Assembly (NCBI GenBank): GCA_023418475.1
Contig: JAEZZO010000072.1
Location: 155,716-219,715, forward strand
Reading direction: 5' to 3'
DNA: 64,000 bases
Source of the DNA: Bacillota bacterium
GTDB lineage: Bacteria > Bacillota > Clostridia > Lachnospirales > Lachnospiraceae
Both the position numbers and the translations under genes were made by a program. The notes beneath the pieces are model-generated. The model worked only from the letters and a program-made list of their open reading frames with translations. It did no database searches and was not told where the DNA came from. This document shows, in pieces, positions 51,973 through 61,320 of the stretch (position 1 is the stretch's first letter; each line of letters starts with the position of its first letter).

Positions 51973-52217
51973 TTTGATAATTTTAATATACATAATCAAT
52001 GCACAGATGTCAATGAACGAAAGAATATCTTGAATAATCTTAGGTTTGTGTTAAAATAGGAAGAAGTTACATAAAATACTCCAGACGAAGAAGAATAATA
52101 AGACTGTTTATCGTTATAGTGAGAAGGAGCGGATGAATATCTTCGCTTAACAAGAACCCTGGCAGTGGGTTTTTATTTGATTAAATGCCGTATCCGGCGG
52201 CGGAATGAGAGGTAAAT
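51973..52217 (+). promoter_or_regulatory. Leader of the VanW gene with possible attenuator
   Basis: GAGAAGGAG (52121-52129) precedes a five-codon frame MNIFA (52133-52150). A short hairpin AACCC/GGGTT with a T-tract (about 52155-52176) follows at once. GCCG/CGGC then forms a small hairpin just before the VanW ribosome site. The layout resembles a translated leader with attenuator, but it is weak evidence. Confidence 0.3.
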
Positions 52218-53843
52218 ATGAATAGAAGTAAAATGATATTAACCGCTATATTCCTTTTATCAATATCCTTTTTATGTATGGGAAAACCTGTGAGTGCCTC
52301 TGCGGAGGAAGACACTAAGATATGTAAAGGTGTATTTATAGACGAAGTTGATGTAAGTGACATGAATGAAGAAGAAGCTGAGACTGCAGTCGGGAATTTT
52401 GTTGAAGGATTGAAAAATAAGGGATTAGCAATAACAGTCGGTGAAAATGTAGTATATGAAAAATTGGGAGATATAGGCTATACAGCTGATCCCAAGGAGA
52501 GCATCAGACAAGCATTGGATTTCGGAAAATCAGGAAATCTAATAAAAAGATATAAAGACCTAAAGGATATTGAACAGGGAAGCGTAAAGCTGCCTCTTAA
52601 GTTTGCTTATGATAAAAGTAAGATACAGGATATTGTTAAGAAAGAGATCAGTGCATATAATGTTGCACCGGTAAATGCGTCTGTTTCAATGAAAAGCGGT
52701 AAGTTGGTTTATACGAATCATGAAGTAGGAAACAAAGTTAATGTAAAGGAAACAGCAAAACTGGTTACACAGGCAATTGATAACTGGAACCGGCAGGATA
52801 TCGTCTTGAATGCGGTAGTAGATGAAGTTTTACCCAAATATACAAAGGATATCGTAGAACAATGCAACACGGTATTAGGATCTTATACGACGAATTATAC
52901 CACTTCAGCACAGGGAAGAGCAGCTAATCTGGCGAATGGAGCCAGACTGATTAATAATGCGGTTATTTATCCGGGTGAGGAATTTAATGCATATGATTAT
53001 CTGTCCCCTTTTACCCAGAAGAACGGATATTTTGTAGCAGGAGCTTATCTTAAGGGTAAGGTAATTGACAGTGTAGGCGGAGGTGCCTGCCAAGTTACAA
53101 CTACGTTATACAATGCTGTTTTATTTGCGGAGCTGGAAGTAACACAAAGACAAAATCATTCGATGGTAATCAGCTATGTTGATTTATCAAGAGATGCGGC
53201 AATTGCCGGAACCAGTAAAAACTTTAAATTTAAAAATAACACGGATGTTCCGATTCTGATACAGGCTATGACGCAGGATAGGAGAATTACCTTTAAAATA
53301 TGGGGGCATGAGACAAGAGATACTAAAACTAGAAAGATAAAATATATTTCTAAGATGATCTCTAAAACGGCTCCTCCCAGGGATGAGGTTACGAAAGATC
53401 CTAGTAAACCGACCACCTATCATGTAGTAACAACTCCCGCGCATGTCGGATATAAAGCGGAATTGTATAAGGTTATTTATGAAAATGGTGCTGAAGTCAG
53501 CAGAACGCTGGTTAATAAAAGTAATTATGAAGCAGCAGCACGTTGTATTACCGTAGGAACTAAGGTTGTAAAAGAAGATAAACCGGATGGTGACCAGCCG
53601 GATACAACGAATAATGATACGGATCAGACGGACAACAGCACGAAAACCAATGACACAGCAAAGCCAAGCGGTACCGCTAAGCCAGGAAAAAGCACAAAGA
53701 CAGATGATGCAGCGGATACCGATACGCAGGCCACAGGCGCTAATAATACGTACGATGAGATACAAAGCCAGTCTCTTCCAAAGGATAAAATTATTTATCC
53801 TGAGGATCAGATACGGGACGATATATGGGATTATACCCGTTAA
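52218..53843 (+). CDS. VanW family protein with peptidoglycan-binding and G5-like domains
   Basis: A 541-residue exported protein. Residues 1-29 are a signal peptide (cut near SASA). Residues 35-190 have two PG_binding_4-like units (DVSDMNEEEAETAV and a second copy). The VanW domain (about 225-355) includes YPGEEFNAYDYLSPFT and GGGACQVTTTLYNAVLFAEL. A G5-like domain follows (about 400-455), then a low-complexity Thr/Asp/Lys tail. VanW domains occur in vancomycin clusters, but most, like this one, are general cell-wall proteins of unknown function; no van genes are near. GAGAGG precedes the ATG. Confidence 0.88.
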   Translation: MNRSKMILTAIFLLSISFLCMGKPVSASAEEDTKICKGVFIDEVDVSDMNEEEAETAVGNFVEGLKNKGLAITVGENVVYEKLGDIGYTADPKESIRQALDFGKSGNLIKRYKDLKDIEQGSVKLPLKFAYDKSKIQDIVKKEISAYNVAPVNASVSMKSGKLVYTNHEVGNKVNVKETAKLVTQAIDNWNRQDIVLNAVVDEVLPKYTKDIVEQCNTVLGSYTTNYTTSAQGRAANLANGARLINNAVIYPGEEFNAYDYLSPFTQKNGYFVAGAYLKGKVIDSVGGGACQVTTTLYNAVLFAELEVTQRQNHSMVISYVDLSRDAAIAGTSKNFKFKNNTDVPILIQAMTQDRRITFKIWGHETRDTKTRKIKYISKMISKTAPPRDEVTKDPSKPTTYHVVTTPAHVGYKAELYKVIYENGAEVSRTLVNKSNYEAAARCITVGTKVVKEDKPDGDQPDTTNNDTDQTDNSTKTNDTAKPSGTAKPGKSTKTDDAADTDTQATGANNTYDEIQSQSLPKDKIIYPEDQIRDDIWDYTR

Positions 53844-53909
53844 TTTCTTATAATCGGAGTTACAATAAAGTTGTATGCCGCCATGCAGACGGTAGAATTG
53901 AGGGAACAA

Positions 53910-54893
53910 ATGAAGCTTGGGAAGATACCTGAAACAGTCCTGAAACGGTCTGTATTAAATCAAATTGGACATAGACGGGACGAGATACTGGTGGGGCCCG
54001 CGGTAGGTGAGGATTGTAGTATCCTTGGAATTGCACCGGATGAAGTATTTGTCCTGTCAACAGACCCTATCACAGGCACCGTAAAGGATATTGGGACGTT
54101 TGCAGTCAATATAACGGCAAATGATATCGCTTCAAACGGTTCTGAAATTATTGGAATCATGCTTACGATTCTTCTTCCGGATGGTACCGCTGAGCAGGAG
54201 CTGAAGACTATCATGAGAGATATTGAAGCAGAATGTAAAAAGCTTAATATTGAAGTGTTTGGGGGGCACACAGAAGTAACAAAAGCGGTTAATCAACCGC
54301 TTGTAACAGTGACCGGTGTCGGAAAGATGAAACGCAGTAAAATGATAAAAACAGCGGGTGCCAGACCTGGTCAGGAGATCGTTATGACGAAGTGGGCCGG
54401 ACTGGAAGGAACGGCAATTATAGCAGCCGCCAGGGAAGAAGAGCTTAAGTCAAAATACCCGATCAGCTTTATTGAAAACGCAAAAAAATTGATAGAGTAC
54501 ATTAGTGTTGTACCGGATGCGATGGTAGCACGAGCGGTTGGCGTGACATCTATGCATGATGTCACGGAAGGCGGAATATTTGGTGCGCTCTGGGAAATTG
54601 GAGTTGCTTCCAAAGTTGGATTGGAAGTGGATCTAAAGAAGATTCTCCTAAAACAGGAAACGGTGGAAATATGTGAATTCTATAACCTTAATCCATATAT
54701 GTTAATTTCCAGCGGATCTATGCTTATGATAACAGATCATGCAAACCAACTGGTCGATAATTTAAAAGCTGCAGGAATCACTGCTGCGGTAATTGGCAAA
54801 ATAACGGAAGGTAATGACCGTATTATAATAAATGAAGAGGAAAGACGTTTTCTGGAGCCGCCAAAGAGTGATGAATTATATCAAGTAATGTGA
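53910..54893 (+). CDS. AIR synthase-related (PurM/HypE-like) protein
   Basis: A 327-residue protein of the PurM/HypE/ThiL/SelD ATP-binding superfamily. The N-terminal domain has VGEDCSIL, FVLSTDPITG and NITANDIASNG; the C-terminal domain has MHDVTEGGIFGALWEIG, as in HypE. No hydrogenase genes are nearby and the HypE C-terminal Cys is absent (the end is ELYQVM), so it is not HypE itself. The reaction is unknown. GAGGG just before 53910 supports this start; a TTG at 53871 is also open. Confidence 0.83.
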   Translation: MKLGKIPETVLKRSVLNQIGHRRDEILVGPAVGEDCSILGIAPDEVFVLSTDPITGTVKDIGTFAVNITANDIASNGSEIIGIMLTILLPDGTAEQELKTIMRDIEAECKKLNIEVFGGHTEVTKAVNQPLVTVTGVGKMKRSKMIKTAGARPGQEIVMTKWAGLEGTAIIAAAREEELKSKYPISFIENAKKLIEYISVVPDAMVARAVGVTSMHDVTEGGIFGALWEIGVASKVGLEVDLKKILLKQETVEICEFYNLNPYMLISSGSMLMITDHANQLVDNLKAAGITAAVIGKITEGNDRIIINEEERRFLEPPKSDELYQVM

Positions 54894-54997
54894 CTCTTGA
54901 TAGAAAGAGTCGATTAATAACCGGGAATATTGACGAAGATAGAAGATGCTTGTCATTCTGGGTATAATTTTATAGGCGCGCAGGAATGGAGGAAAAT

Positions 54998-55480
54998 ATG
55001 AGAGAAAAGATTTTAGCAGCAATTGATAAAAATAGTAAAATATCAGCCGCTGATTTAGCGATCATGTTAGGCTCAACAGAAGAAGAAGTAATGTCAGCAA
55101 TTAAGCAAATGGAGGATGAAGCGGTTATCTGCGGATATCCTACTTTAATTAATTGGGATAAAGTACATTGTGAGAGAGTTACGGCGCTGATTGAAGTAAA
55201 GGTGACACCACAGCGGGGATTGGGTTTTGATAAAATAGCGGAACGTATCTACCGGTTTGATGAAGTACAGTCAGTATATCTTATGTCCGGCGGTTTTGAC
55301 CTGACCGTAATTCTGGAAGGCAAAACGATGAGAGAAGTAGCCAATTTTGTATCTGACAAGCTTGCTCCGATGGATGCGATATTAAGCACTGCAACACATT
55401 TTGTATTAAAAAAATATAAGGAACACGGACTGCCACTCGTTCATACCAAACATGATGAAAGGATGCTGATTACACCTTGA
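54998..55480 (+). CDS. Lrp/AsnC family transcription regulator
   Basis: A 160-residue regulator with an N-terminal helix-turn-helix (about 1-50, ISAADLAIMLGSTEEEVMSA) and a C-terminal RAM ligand/oligomer domain (65-145, SVYLMSGGFDLTVILEG). It overlaps the aminotransferase gene by 4 bases and very likely controls it in response to an amino acid. GGAATGGAGG precedes this ATG, with an in-frame ATG at 54986 inside it. Confidence 0.92.
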   Translation: MREKILAAIDKNSKISAADLAIMLGSTEEEVMSAIKQMEDEAVICGYPTLINWDKVHCERVTALIEVKVTPQRGLGFDKIAERIYRFDEVQSVYLMSGGFDLTVILEGKTMREVANFVSDKLAPMDAILSTATHFVLKKYKEHGLPLVHTKHDERMLITP

Positions 55481-56640
55481 GAAATCCATTATCAAAGATA
55501 GTTGTAGATATGCCCCCTTCCGGAATCCGGAAGTTTTTTGATATTGTAAGCGAAATGAAGGATGCTATTTCGCTAGGCGTTGGAGAACCTGATTTTGATA
55601 CGCCATGGCATATACGTGAGGAAGGTATTTATTCTTTAGAGAAGGGCAGAACATTTTATACCTCTAATGCGGGTTTAAAAGAATTAAAAATAGAAATTTG
55701 TAATTATTTACAAAGAAGATGTGAGCTTGAATATGATTACCAAAGCGAGGTTATGGTTACTGTTGGCGGAAGCGAGGCAATTGATATAGCACTTCGGGCA
55801 ATGCTGGAGCCTGAGGATGAGGTATTAATCCCAATGCCCTGTTATGTATCATATCAACCCTGTACGCTGCTGGCGGGTGGAGTTCCGGTAGTAATAGAGC
55901 TGAAAGCTGAGAATGATTTCAAACTTACGAAAGAGCAGCTGTTATCCTACATAACAGATAAAACAAAGATATTAATTCTGGCTTATCCAAACAATCCTAC
56001 CGGAGCGATTATGAATTATGAGGATTTGAAGCAAATTGTGGATGTCATTATAGAAAAAGATATTTTTGTAATCTCGGATGAGATTTATTCTGAACTGACT
56101 TATGATAAGAAGCATGTATCAATAGCCAGTTTCCCGGGGATGAAGGAAAGGACCATTGTGATTAATGGTTTTTCCAAATCGTATTCTATGACAGGCTGGA
56201 GACTTGGTTATGCTGCAGGTCCTGCCCTGATTATGGAGCAGATGATTAAGATACACCAATTTGCCATTATGTGTGCACCCACGAATAGTCAATATGCAGG
56301 AGTAGAAGCTTTAAAAAATGGTGATCCCGATGTTGAAATGATGAGAGATGCATATGATAAGAGACGCCGTTATGTACTTCATGCACTGCGCAGCATGGGA
56401 TTGGAATGCTTTGAACCTTATGGTGCATTTTATGTATTTCCATGTATAAAAAGCCTGGGTATGACATCGGATGAATTTGCCACACAGCTTTTGCGAGAGG
56501 AGAAGGTAGCCGTTGTACCGGGTACCGCTTTTGGAGATTGCGGAGAAGGGTATCTTCGTATATCGTATGCTTATTCTATTGAGAATCTTAAGATTGCATT
56601 GGAAAGAATGGAGAGCTTTGTTGCAAGACATAGAACGTAG
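55477..56640 (+). CDS. Class I/II PLP-dependent aminotransferase
   Basis: A 387-residue fold-type I aminotransferase of the aspartate/aromatic group. PLP lysine is Lys234 in NGFSKSYSMTGWRLGY. NNPTG (172-176), Asp201 in ISDEIY and Arg242 are the other cofactor-site residues. The start is TTG at 55477, overlapping the Lrp stop (TTGA), which fixes co-translation. PatA-like and MalY-like members look similar, so the substrate remains open. The coupled Lrp gene suggests amino-acid responsive control. Confidence 0.93.
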   Translation: MRNPLSKIVVDMPPSGIRKFFDIVSEMKDAISLGVGEPDFDTPWHIREEGIYSLEKGRTFYTSNAGLKELKIEICNYLQRRCELEYDYQSEVMVTVGGSEAIDIALRAMLEPEDEVLIPMPCYVSYQPCTLLAGGVPVVIELKAENDFKLTKEQLLSYITDKTKILILAYPNNPTGAIMNYEDLKQIVDVIIEKDIFVISDEIYSELTYDKKHVSIASFPGMKERTIVINGFSKSYSMTGWRLGYAAGPALIMEQMIKIHQFAIMCAPTNSQYAGVEALKNGDPDVEMMRDAYDKRRRYVLHALRSMGLECFEPYGAFYVFPCIKSLGMTSDEFATQLLREEKVAVVPGTAFGDCGEGYLRISYAYSIENLKIALERMESFVARHRT

Positions 56641-56734
56641 AATTCTGACGATTTAGTTGTAAAAATGATGAATTGTATGTTACAATGGATAATAACTTAA
56701 TTAAGATACAAAAGATACTAGAGGAGGTGTTCAA

Positions 56735-57211
56735 ATGGCCAATATTAATGTTAATGTAGATCATATTAACCCATTCTTGCTGGCATCAACAAAAATACTG
56801 AAAGAAATGTGCTTTGTTGAGGCTTCTATAGGCAAACCATATATTAAAAGTCCTGCTTTTTTCGAAGATACATTAATCATTCTTATCGGTTTTACCGGAG
56901 CAATGAAGGGACAGGCGATGATAGCTTTCGAGAGGCCGGTTGCCTGTGACATAGCTTCTAAAATGATAATGATGCCGGTAACAGAGTTAGATGAATTAGC
57001 CAAAAGTGCGATTGGTGAGCTAGGAAATATGATTATGGGGAATACGGCTACGATATTTTCTACAAAAGGTATTGCGATTGATATCACACCACCTACGATC
57101 GGTAACGGTACGATTTCTTTTACCACAAACTATGCACAAAATCTTTGTATTCCTTTGATTTACGATGGAAATAAAGTAATAGAAATAAATATTGCGATAA
57201 AAGGTGATTAA
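56735..57211 (+). CDS. cheX: CheX-like chemotaxis phosphatase
   Basis: A 158-residue CheC/CheX/FliY family protein. The phosphatase signature is Glu95 and Asn98 in SAIGELGNMIMGN. CheX dephosphorylates CheY-P to end a chemotaxis signal. One signature copy and this length fit CheX better than CheC. GAGGAGG precedes the ATG. No other che genes are nearby; the receptor at 24.2 kb is a possible partner. Confidence 0.88.
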   Translation: MANINVNVDHINPFLLASTKILKEMCFVEASIGKPYIKSPAFFEDTLIILIGFTGAMKGQAMIAFERPVACDIASKMIMMPVTELDELAKSAIGELGNMIMGNTATIFSTKGIAIDITPPTIGNGTISFTTNYAQNLCIPLIYDGNKVIEINIAIKGD

Positions 57212-57226
57212 ATCACCTTTTTTCTA
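57199..57226 (+). terminator. Terminator overlapping the cheX stop codon
   Basis: AAAGGTGATT and AATCACCTTT are perfect arms with a one-base loop at the apex (a few inner pairs must open), then a T-tract. The stop codon TAA lies within the hairpin. Confidence 0.85.
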
Positions 57227-57270
57227 TTTTAAATCCTAATTTTATTCAGTAAAGTGAGGAGGTTGTTTTT

Positions 57271-57768
57271 ATGAATATTGTATTACTGGAGCCGGAGATA
57301 CCTGCTAATACAGGTAATATAGGCAGAACCTGTGTTGCAACAGGCACCAGACTTCATCTCATTGAACCTATGGGTTTCCGGTTAAATGAAAAAGAAATAA
57401 GAAGGGCCGGGCTGGATTATTGGAAGGATCTTGACGTTACGGTATATGATAACTATCAAGATTTTTTAGATCGTAATCCAAATGCAAAAATCTATATGGC
57501 CACAACAAAAGCACAGCATTGTTATACACATGTTGCCTATGAACCGGATTGCTATATAATGTTTGGTAAGGAAAGCGCGGGAATACCGGAGGAAATCTTG
57601 CTGGCTAATAAGCAGAATACGGTTAGAATTCCCATGGTAGGAGACATTCGATCCTTAAACCTAGGCAACTCTGTGGCAATTGTACTTTATGAAGCCTTAA
57701 GGCAGAACGATTTTGAAGGAATGAGACTGGAAGGTCAGCTGCATCATCATAGCTGGGAGGAAGCTTAG
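57271..57768 (+). CDS. trmL: tRNA (cytidine(34)-2'-O)-methyltransferase TrmL
   Basis: A SPOUT-class enzyme that 2'-O-methylates the wobble base of tRNA-Leu. It has 165 residues. Features are EPEIPANTGNIGRTC at the N-terminus and the trefoil-knot motifs MFGKESAGIPEEIL and IPMVGDIRSLNLGNSVAIV. GAGGAGG precedes the ATG. It stands alone between terminators. Confidence 0.95.
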   Translation: MNIVLLEPEIPANTGNIGRTCVATGTRLHLIEPMGFRLNEKEIRRAGLDYWKDLDVTVYDNYQDFLDRNPNAKIYMATTKAQHCYTHVAYEPDCYIMFGKESAGIPEEILLANKQNTVRIPMVGDIRSLNLGNSVAIVLYEALRQNDFEGMRLEGQLHHHSWEEA

Positions 57769-57825
57769 CTTACCGGGTAATCTATCTGTTTTCTAGAATA
57801 TTATTTTCTAACCATATAAAAACAG

Positions 57826-57853
57826 GGCAGTAACAAGTAACTGTTCTGCCCTG
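57826..57853 (-). terminator. Terminator of the coiled-coil protein gene
   Basis: CAGGGCAG (57833-57840) and CTGCCCTG (57846-57853) pair. On the minus strand the stem is followed by TTTTTA. It may also stop plus-strand transcripts from trmL. Confidence 0.7.
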
Positions 57854-57886
57854 AAATGATACGAAATATGAAAAGTGCTTCTGCTG

Positions 57887-58873
57887 TTAAATCTGTTCGT
57901 CAACCGCAATCCCTTTTAAATCATCGAGAGTCAGGCTGTTTTTATCTGCATAATGCTTTAAATTATCCAGTAATTGAATATGATCCTGCTGCAGATCAGC
58001 TATTTTTTGAGTATCTATATCTTGTGTACCTGCGCTCTGTGTATCTATACACCCGGTATCTGTAGTAGCCTGTTGACTTTGTGAAGCTTTCTTGCTTTTT
58101 GCAAGCTGTTCTTTTTCTTCCTGGTTCTTTTCCTGCTCTTTACGGACTTTTTCTTTATTATCATCCATCTTTTTATCTATTTCTTCTTTACCCTGCTGCA
58201 GTAAAGAATTCACTACTTCCTTGCTGGCATCCTCAATAATCTTCATGGCTTCTTTTTGTGCATCAACCATAGGATGGGATTTCAGCTTCTCCAGACTAAT
58301 ACCTGTAATGCTTTGGCTGATACCCATAATTCCATTGCTAGCAGAATTAATACGTGATTTCCAAACTTCCTTCATGGAGTCATTTTTCAGGGCAGCTTTC
58401 TGGTAATCGGTAAGAGATCCCATACTTTCAAGCTGTTTTTGCTCATCCTCTGTAAGCTTATCCTCCGTAAACATGCTTTTTTCAAGAAGCTTTAAATCAT
58501 TTTGTTCTGTACTGTCATCAGTTATACCATAAGCTTTCTTAATATCTTCGGTAGACGCATCAATACTATTGACTTGATCCATGGAAAACTTGATTTCATC
58601 TATCAGTTCCTGCTTTTTATCCTTCAAGTCAGATACTATATCATCGGTTTTAAGTTCATTTTGATATTGATCCATGATCATTTTGAGCGCATTTTTATGT
58701 GCCTGCTGTTGCTTTTGCTCAATCAGGTTTGCATTGAGATTAGTATCTCCGGCAAAGATAACCTTGGATGATTTCTTGTCTTCTTTGAAGGATGATTTTC
58801 CGGCCTGTTCGTTGGTGCTTTTATTGTTGAAGTTTATAACTACATTCTTGTCGTATGTATTTTGTATGTTCAT
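57887..58873 (-). CDS. Coiled-coil protein of unknown function
   Basis: A 328-residue hydrophilic protein with no signal peptide or membrane segment. Residues about 60-130 and 215-285 are strongly helical, rich in Lys, Glu and Gln, with coiled-coil character. A Ser/Thr/Gln-rich stretch (about 280-300) precedes a short helical C-terminus (DNLKHYADKNSLTLDDLKGI). I do not recognise the family. AGGAGGGAG immediately before the ATG at 58873 is an excellent ribosome site; the frame is open 34 codons further but has no site. It is followed by its own terminator. Confidence 0.75.
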   Translation of the reverse strand: MNIQNTYDKNVVINFNNKSTNEQAGKSSFKEDKKSSKVIFAGDTNLNANLIEQKQQQAHKNALKMIMDQYQNELKTDDIVSDLKDKKQELIDEIKFSMDQVNSIDASTEDIKKAYGITDDSTEQNDLKLLEKSMFTEDKLTEDEQKQLESMGSLTDYQKAALKNDSMKEVWKSRINSASNGIMGISQSITGISLEKLKSHPMVDAQKEAMKIIEDASKEVVNSLLQQGKEEIDKKMDDNKEKVRKEQEKNQEEKEQLAKSKKASQSQQATTDTGCIDTQSAGTQDIDTQKIADLQQDHIQLLDNLKHYADKNSLTLDDLKGIAVDEQI

Positions 58874-59040
58874 AGGCTCCCTCCTAATATAAGCTTCCTT
58901 TCTTGTTTTATTTGCTTTAATAAGATTAGTCCTGCAAAGTTTATATTTTGCGGGATAAACCATTGCACAACTCATTTCTTATTTATTATATCGGACAGTC
59001 ACGTAAGGAAGTTTATGGTAAAATAGAATAATTTTACTTA

Positions 59041-60450
59041 TTATATTTCTTCTATCGATTTAGACAAGGAGAAGATAAATTCAGTACCGACACCTTCTGT
59101 GCTGATAACATTTATATTTTCATTATGAGATTGTATAATTTCCTTTGTAATCGAAAGGCCCAGACCAGTTCCTTTCCTGTCTTTTCCGCGGGAAGCATCC
59201 GTTTTATAGAAACGTTCCCAGATTTTTTTGATGGAATCTCTGGGGATTCCTATTCCGTAATCCTTTACGGACACAAAGACTTTGTCACCCTTTTCTTCTG
59301 TAGATACCTTGATCTTAGAATTGCTGTGGCTGAATTTGATGGCATTATCAATCAGGTTATACAATACCTGCTGTATTTTGCCCATATCTGCATCTACTTT
59401 GATAACCTTGGAAGAAAAAACAAGGTTTAATGTAATTTTCTTTTCCCGGCAGGAACCTTCAAAGCTTTCGGCGGTTTTCTTAATAATATGGTTGATATCA
59501 AAGCATGTAATTTCCAAAAAAGTACCCTTATTTTCAAAACGGTTTAATTCTAGAAGATTAGAGGTTAATTTCGTCAGCCTTTCTGTTTCAAATAAGATAA
59601 TATTAAGATATTTATCCTGCATTTCATAAGGAATGGTTCCGTCCTTCATGGCTTCCGCATAACCCTTGATGGAGGTTAACGGAGACCGGAAATCATGAGA
59701 GATATTTGCTACGAATTTTTTCTGGTAATCGTCAAGATTGGCAAGTTCTCCAGACATATAGGAAATGGCCGCGCCTAGATCTCTGTATTCGCTTAAGCCC
59801 TTCAGAACCAGGGCATAATTATAATTACCAGAGGAATACTCCTTTGCTGCTTTCATCAAATTCTTTAAAGGAATAGCCGTAATATAGTAGATATATAAAA
59901 ACAGAAGGAATAGCAGGATCAGAAATACCAGAAAACAGATATTGACAACGTCAAAGTAATAAACTGTCTCACTGGTGATTTTCTTCTGGGATATATGAAG
60001 AATGATATAACCTCTTAACTCGTAATCATAGGTTACCTTTCGCGTATAGCTAAGTACCGGTTCTGTAAAAATACCTTCGAAATAATTATTCTCGGAGATA
60101 TTGTCATTCAAAAGATTAGGGTCAAGATCATTCACATTATGCTGCAGGGCGTTTCCATTACTGTCGGCTACTATAAAGCCATCCGCATCGACAAGCCAGA
60201 CTCTGATACCGAGGAAGGTTTCAATGGATCGAAGAGGTATACTGATGCTGTCTGGAGTTAGGTCCTCACCGTTGAAATTTGGCATATATTTTGATTCAAT
60301 CAGCTCAGCCTCATGAATTAAAAGATCTGTTTTATCAGCGGTGAGACGCTTTTTAAGAAGATCCATGCCATATGTATTCAACAGCAGGAAAATGAATACA
60401 ACTGCAATCAGATAACAGATTAATAATCTTGACCATAGGGTCTTCTTCAT
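59041..60450 (-). CDS. Sensor histidine kinase (PhoR-type)
   Basis: A 469-residue membrane sensor. It has two helices (about 8-27 and 168-192) around a single-Cache-like sensor (30-165), then HAMP (193-240). The HisKA domain carries phosphoacceptor His252 (NISHDFRSPLTS), and the HATPase domain has N, G1 (VKDYGIGIP) and G2 (GTGLGLSI) boxes. It follows the response regulator gene by 18 bases on the same strand. The signal sensed is unknown. Confidence 0.94.
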   Translation of the reverse strand: MKKTLWSRLLICYLIAVVFIFLLLNTYGMDLLKKRLTADKTDLLIHEAELIESKYMPNFNGEDLTPDSISIPLRSIETFLGIRVWLVDADGFIVADSNGNALQHNVNDLDPNLLNDNISENNYFEGIFTEPVLSYTRKVTYDYELRGYIILHISQKKITSETVYYFDVVNICFLVFLILLFLLFLYIYYITAIPLKNLMKAAKEYSSGNYNYALVLKGLSEYRDLGAAISYMSGELANLDDYQKKFVANISHDFRSPLTSIKGYAEAMKDGTIPYEMQDKYLNIILFETERLTKLTSNLLELNRFENKGTFLEITCFDINHIIKKTAESFEGSCREKKITLNLVFSSKVIKVDADMGKIQQVLYNLIDNAIKFSHSNSKIKVSTEEKGDKVFVSVKDYGIGIPRDSIKKIWERFYKTDASRGKDRKGTGLGLSITKEIIQSHNENINVISTEGVGTEFIFSLSKSIEEI

Positions 60451-60468
60451 GAGATAGTACCAGCCTTT

Positions 60469-61194
60469 CTATTTTTTCTGTACCTTAGCTTCAAATTTAT
60501 ATCCGATACCCCATACGGTTGCAAGGCTCCATTCGGTGTGATCCTTGATTTTCTCACGGAGACGCTTAATGTGAACATCTACGGTACGGGTATCACCAAA
60601 ATATTCATACCCCCAGATGTGATCCAGTAGCTGTTCTCTGGTAAATACCTGATTGGGGTTGGATGCCAGAAAGTATAACAGCTCCAGCTCCTTTGGAGGC
60701 ATTTCAATGGTATCCCCATAATATAAAACGGAATAATTACTGATATTAATTATCAGATCCGGATAAGCAACATATTCTCCGGTAGGTACAGCTGCTGCGG
60801 GCTCCGTTTCCTCCTTACCAGCTGGATGAAAACGTCTTAGGACAGCGCGGACTCTTGCTACCATTTCCTTTGAATCAAAGGGCTTTATGATATAATCATC
60901 CGCACCAAGCTCAAGACCGAGAACCTTATCAAAAATTTCTCCCTTTGCGGAAAGCATGATAATAGGAATGGAGGATGTCTTGCGTATTTCCCGGCATACC
61001 TCATAACCGTCAATTCCTGGAAGCATTAAGTCTAGCAGAACGAGATTTGGCTGGTAAGCAGAAAATTGCTTGATCGCTTCCTCACCGTCATTTACAATCA
61101 GGGTGTCGAAGCATTCTTTGGTTAAATATAAAGAAATCAGCTCTGCAATATTTACATCATCGTCTACAATCAGAATTTTTTGTTTCGTTGCCAT
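60469..61194 (-). CDS. OmpR/PhoB-type response regulator
   Basis: A 242-residue regulator. The receiver domain (1-120) has the acidic pocket Asp11-Asp13 and phosphoacceptor Asp55 (LVLLDLMLPG). The winged-helix domain (about 145-240) has FTREQLLDHIWGYEYFGDTR and VDVHIKRLREKI. A short linker containing Glu, Pro and Ala joins them. The canonical start MATKQKILIVDDD at 61194 is chosen; ATGs further up are open but extend past the normal family start. It is paired with the kinase gene. Confidence 0.94.
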   Translation of the reverse strand: MATKQKILIVDDDVNIAELISLYLTKECFDTLIVNDGEEAIKQFSAYQPNLVLLDLMLPGIDGYEVCREIRKTSSIPIIMLSAKGEIFDKVLGLELGADDYIIKPFDSKEMVARVRAVLRRFHPAGKEETEPAAAVPTGEYVAYPDLIINISNYSVLYYGDTIEMPPKELELLYFLASNPNQVFTREQLLDHIWGYEYFGDTRTVDVHIKRLREKIKDHTEWSLATVWGIGYKFEAKVQKK

Positions 61195-61320
61195 ATTAAT
61201 AACCATGTCCTTTCCAAAGTCTAGCGATTTGCGCAGCTCAATAATTGCAGGTTGAAAAATATCTATTTTCAACCTAATCTCCAGTCTTTCGCCGACCCGT
61301 TAATTTGGGTATGCATCATA

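Noticed and set aside
52218..53843. VanW gene as a sign of glycopeptide resistance
   Set aside because: No vanA/vanH/vanX-like ligase, dehydrogenase or dipeptidase nearby; VanW domains are common in clostridial cell-wall proteins.
53187..53909. 240-codon minus-strand frame opposite the VanW gene
   Set aside because: Composition (Ile/Arg/Cys repeats) and lack of features show it is a shadow of the VanW tail and domain.
53910..54893. AIR-synthase-like gene as hypE
   Set aside because: No C-terminal Cys as in HypE and no hydrogenase maturation genes around it.
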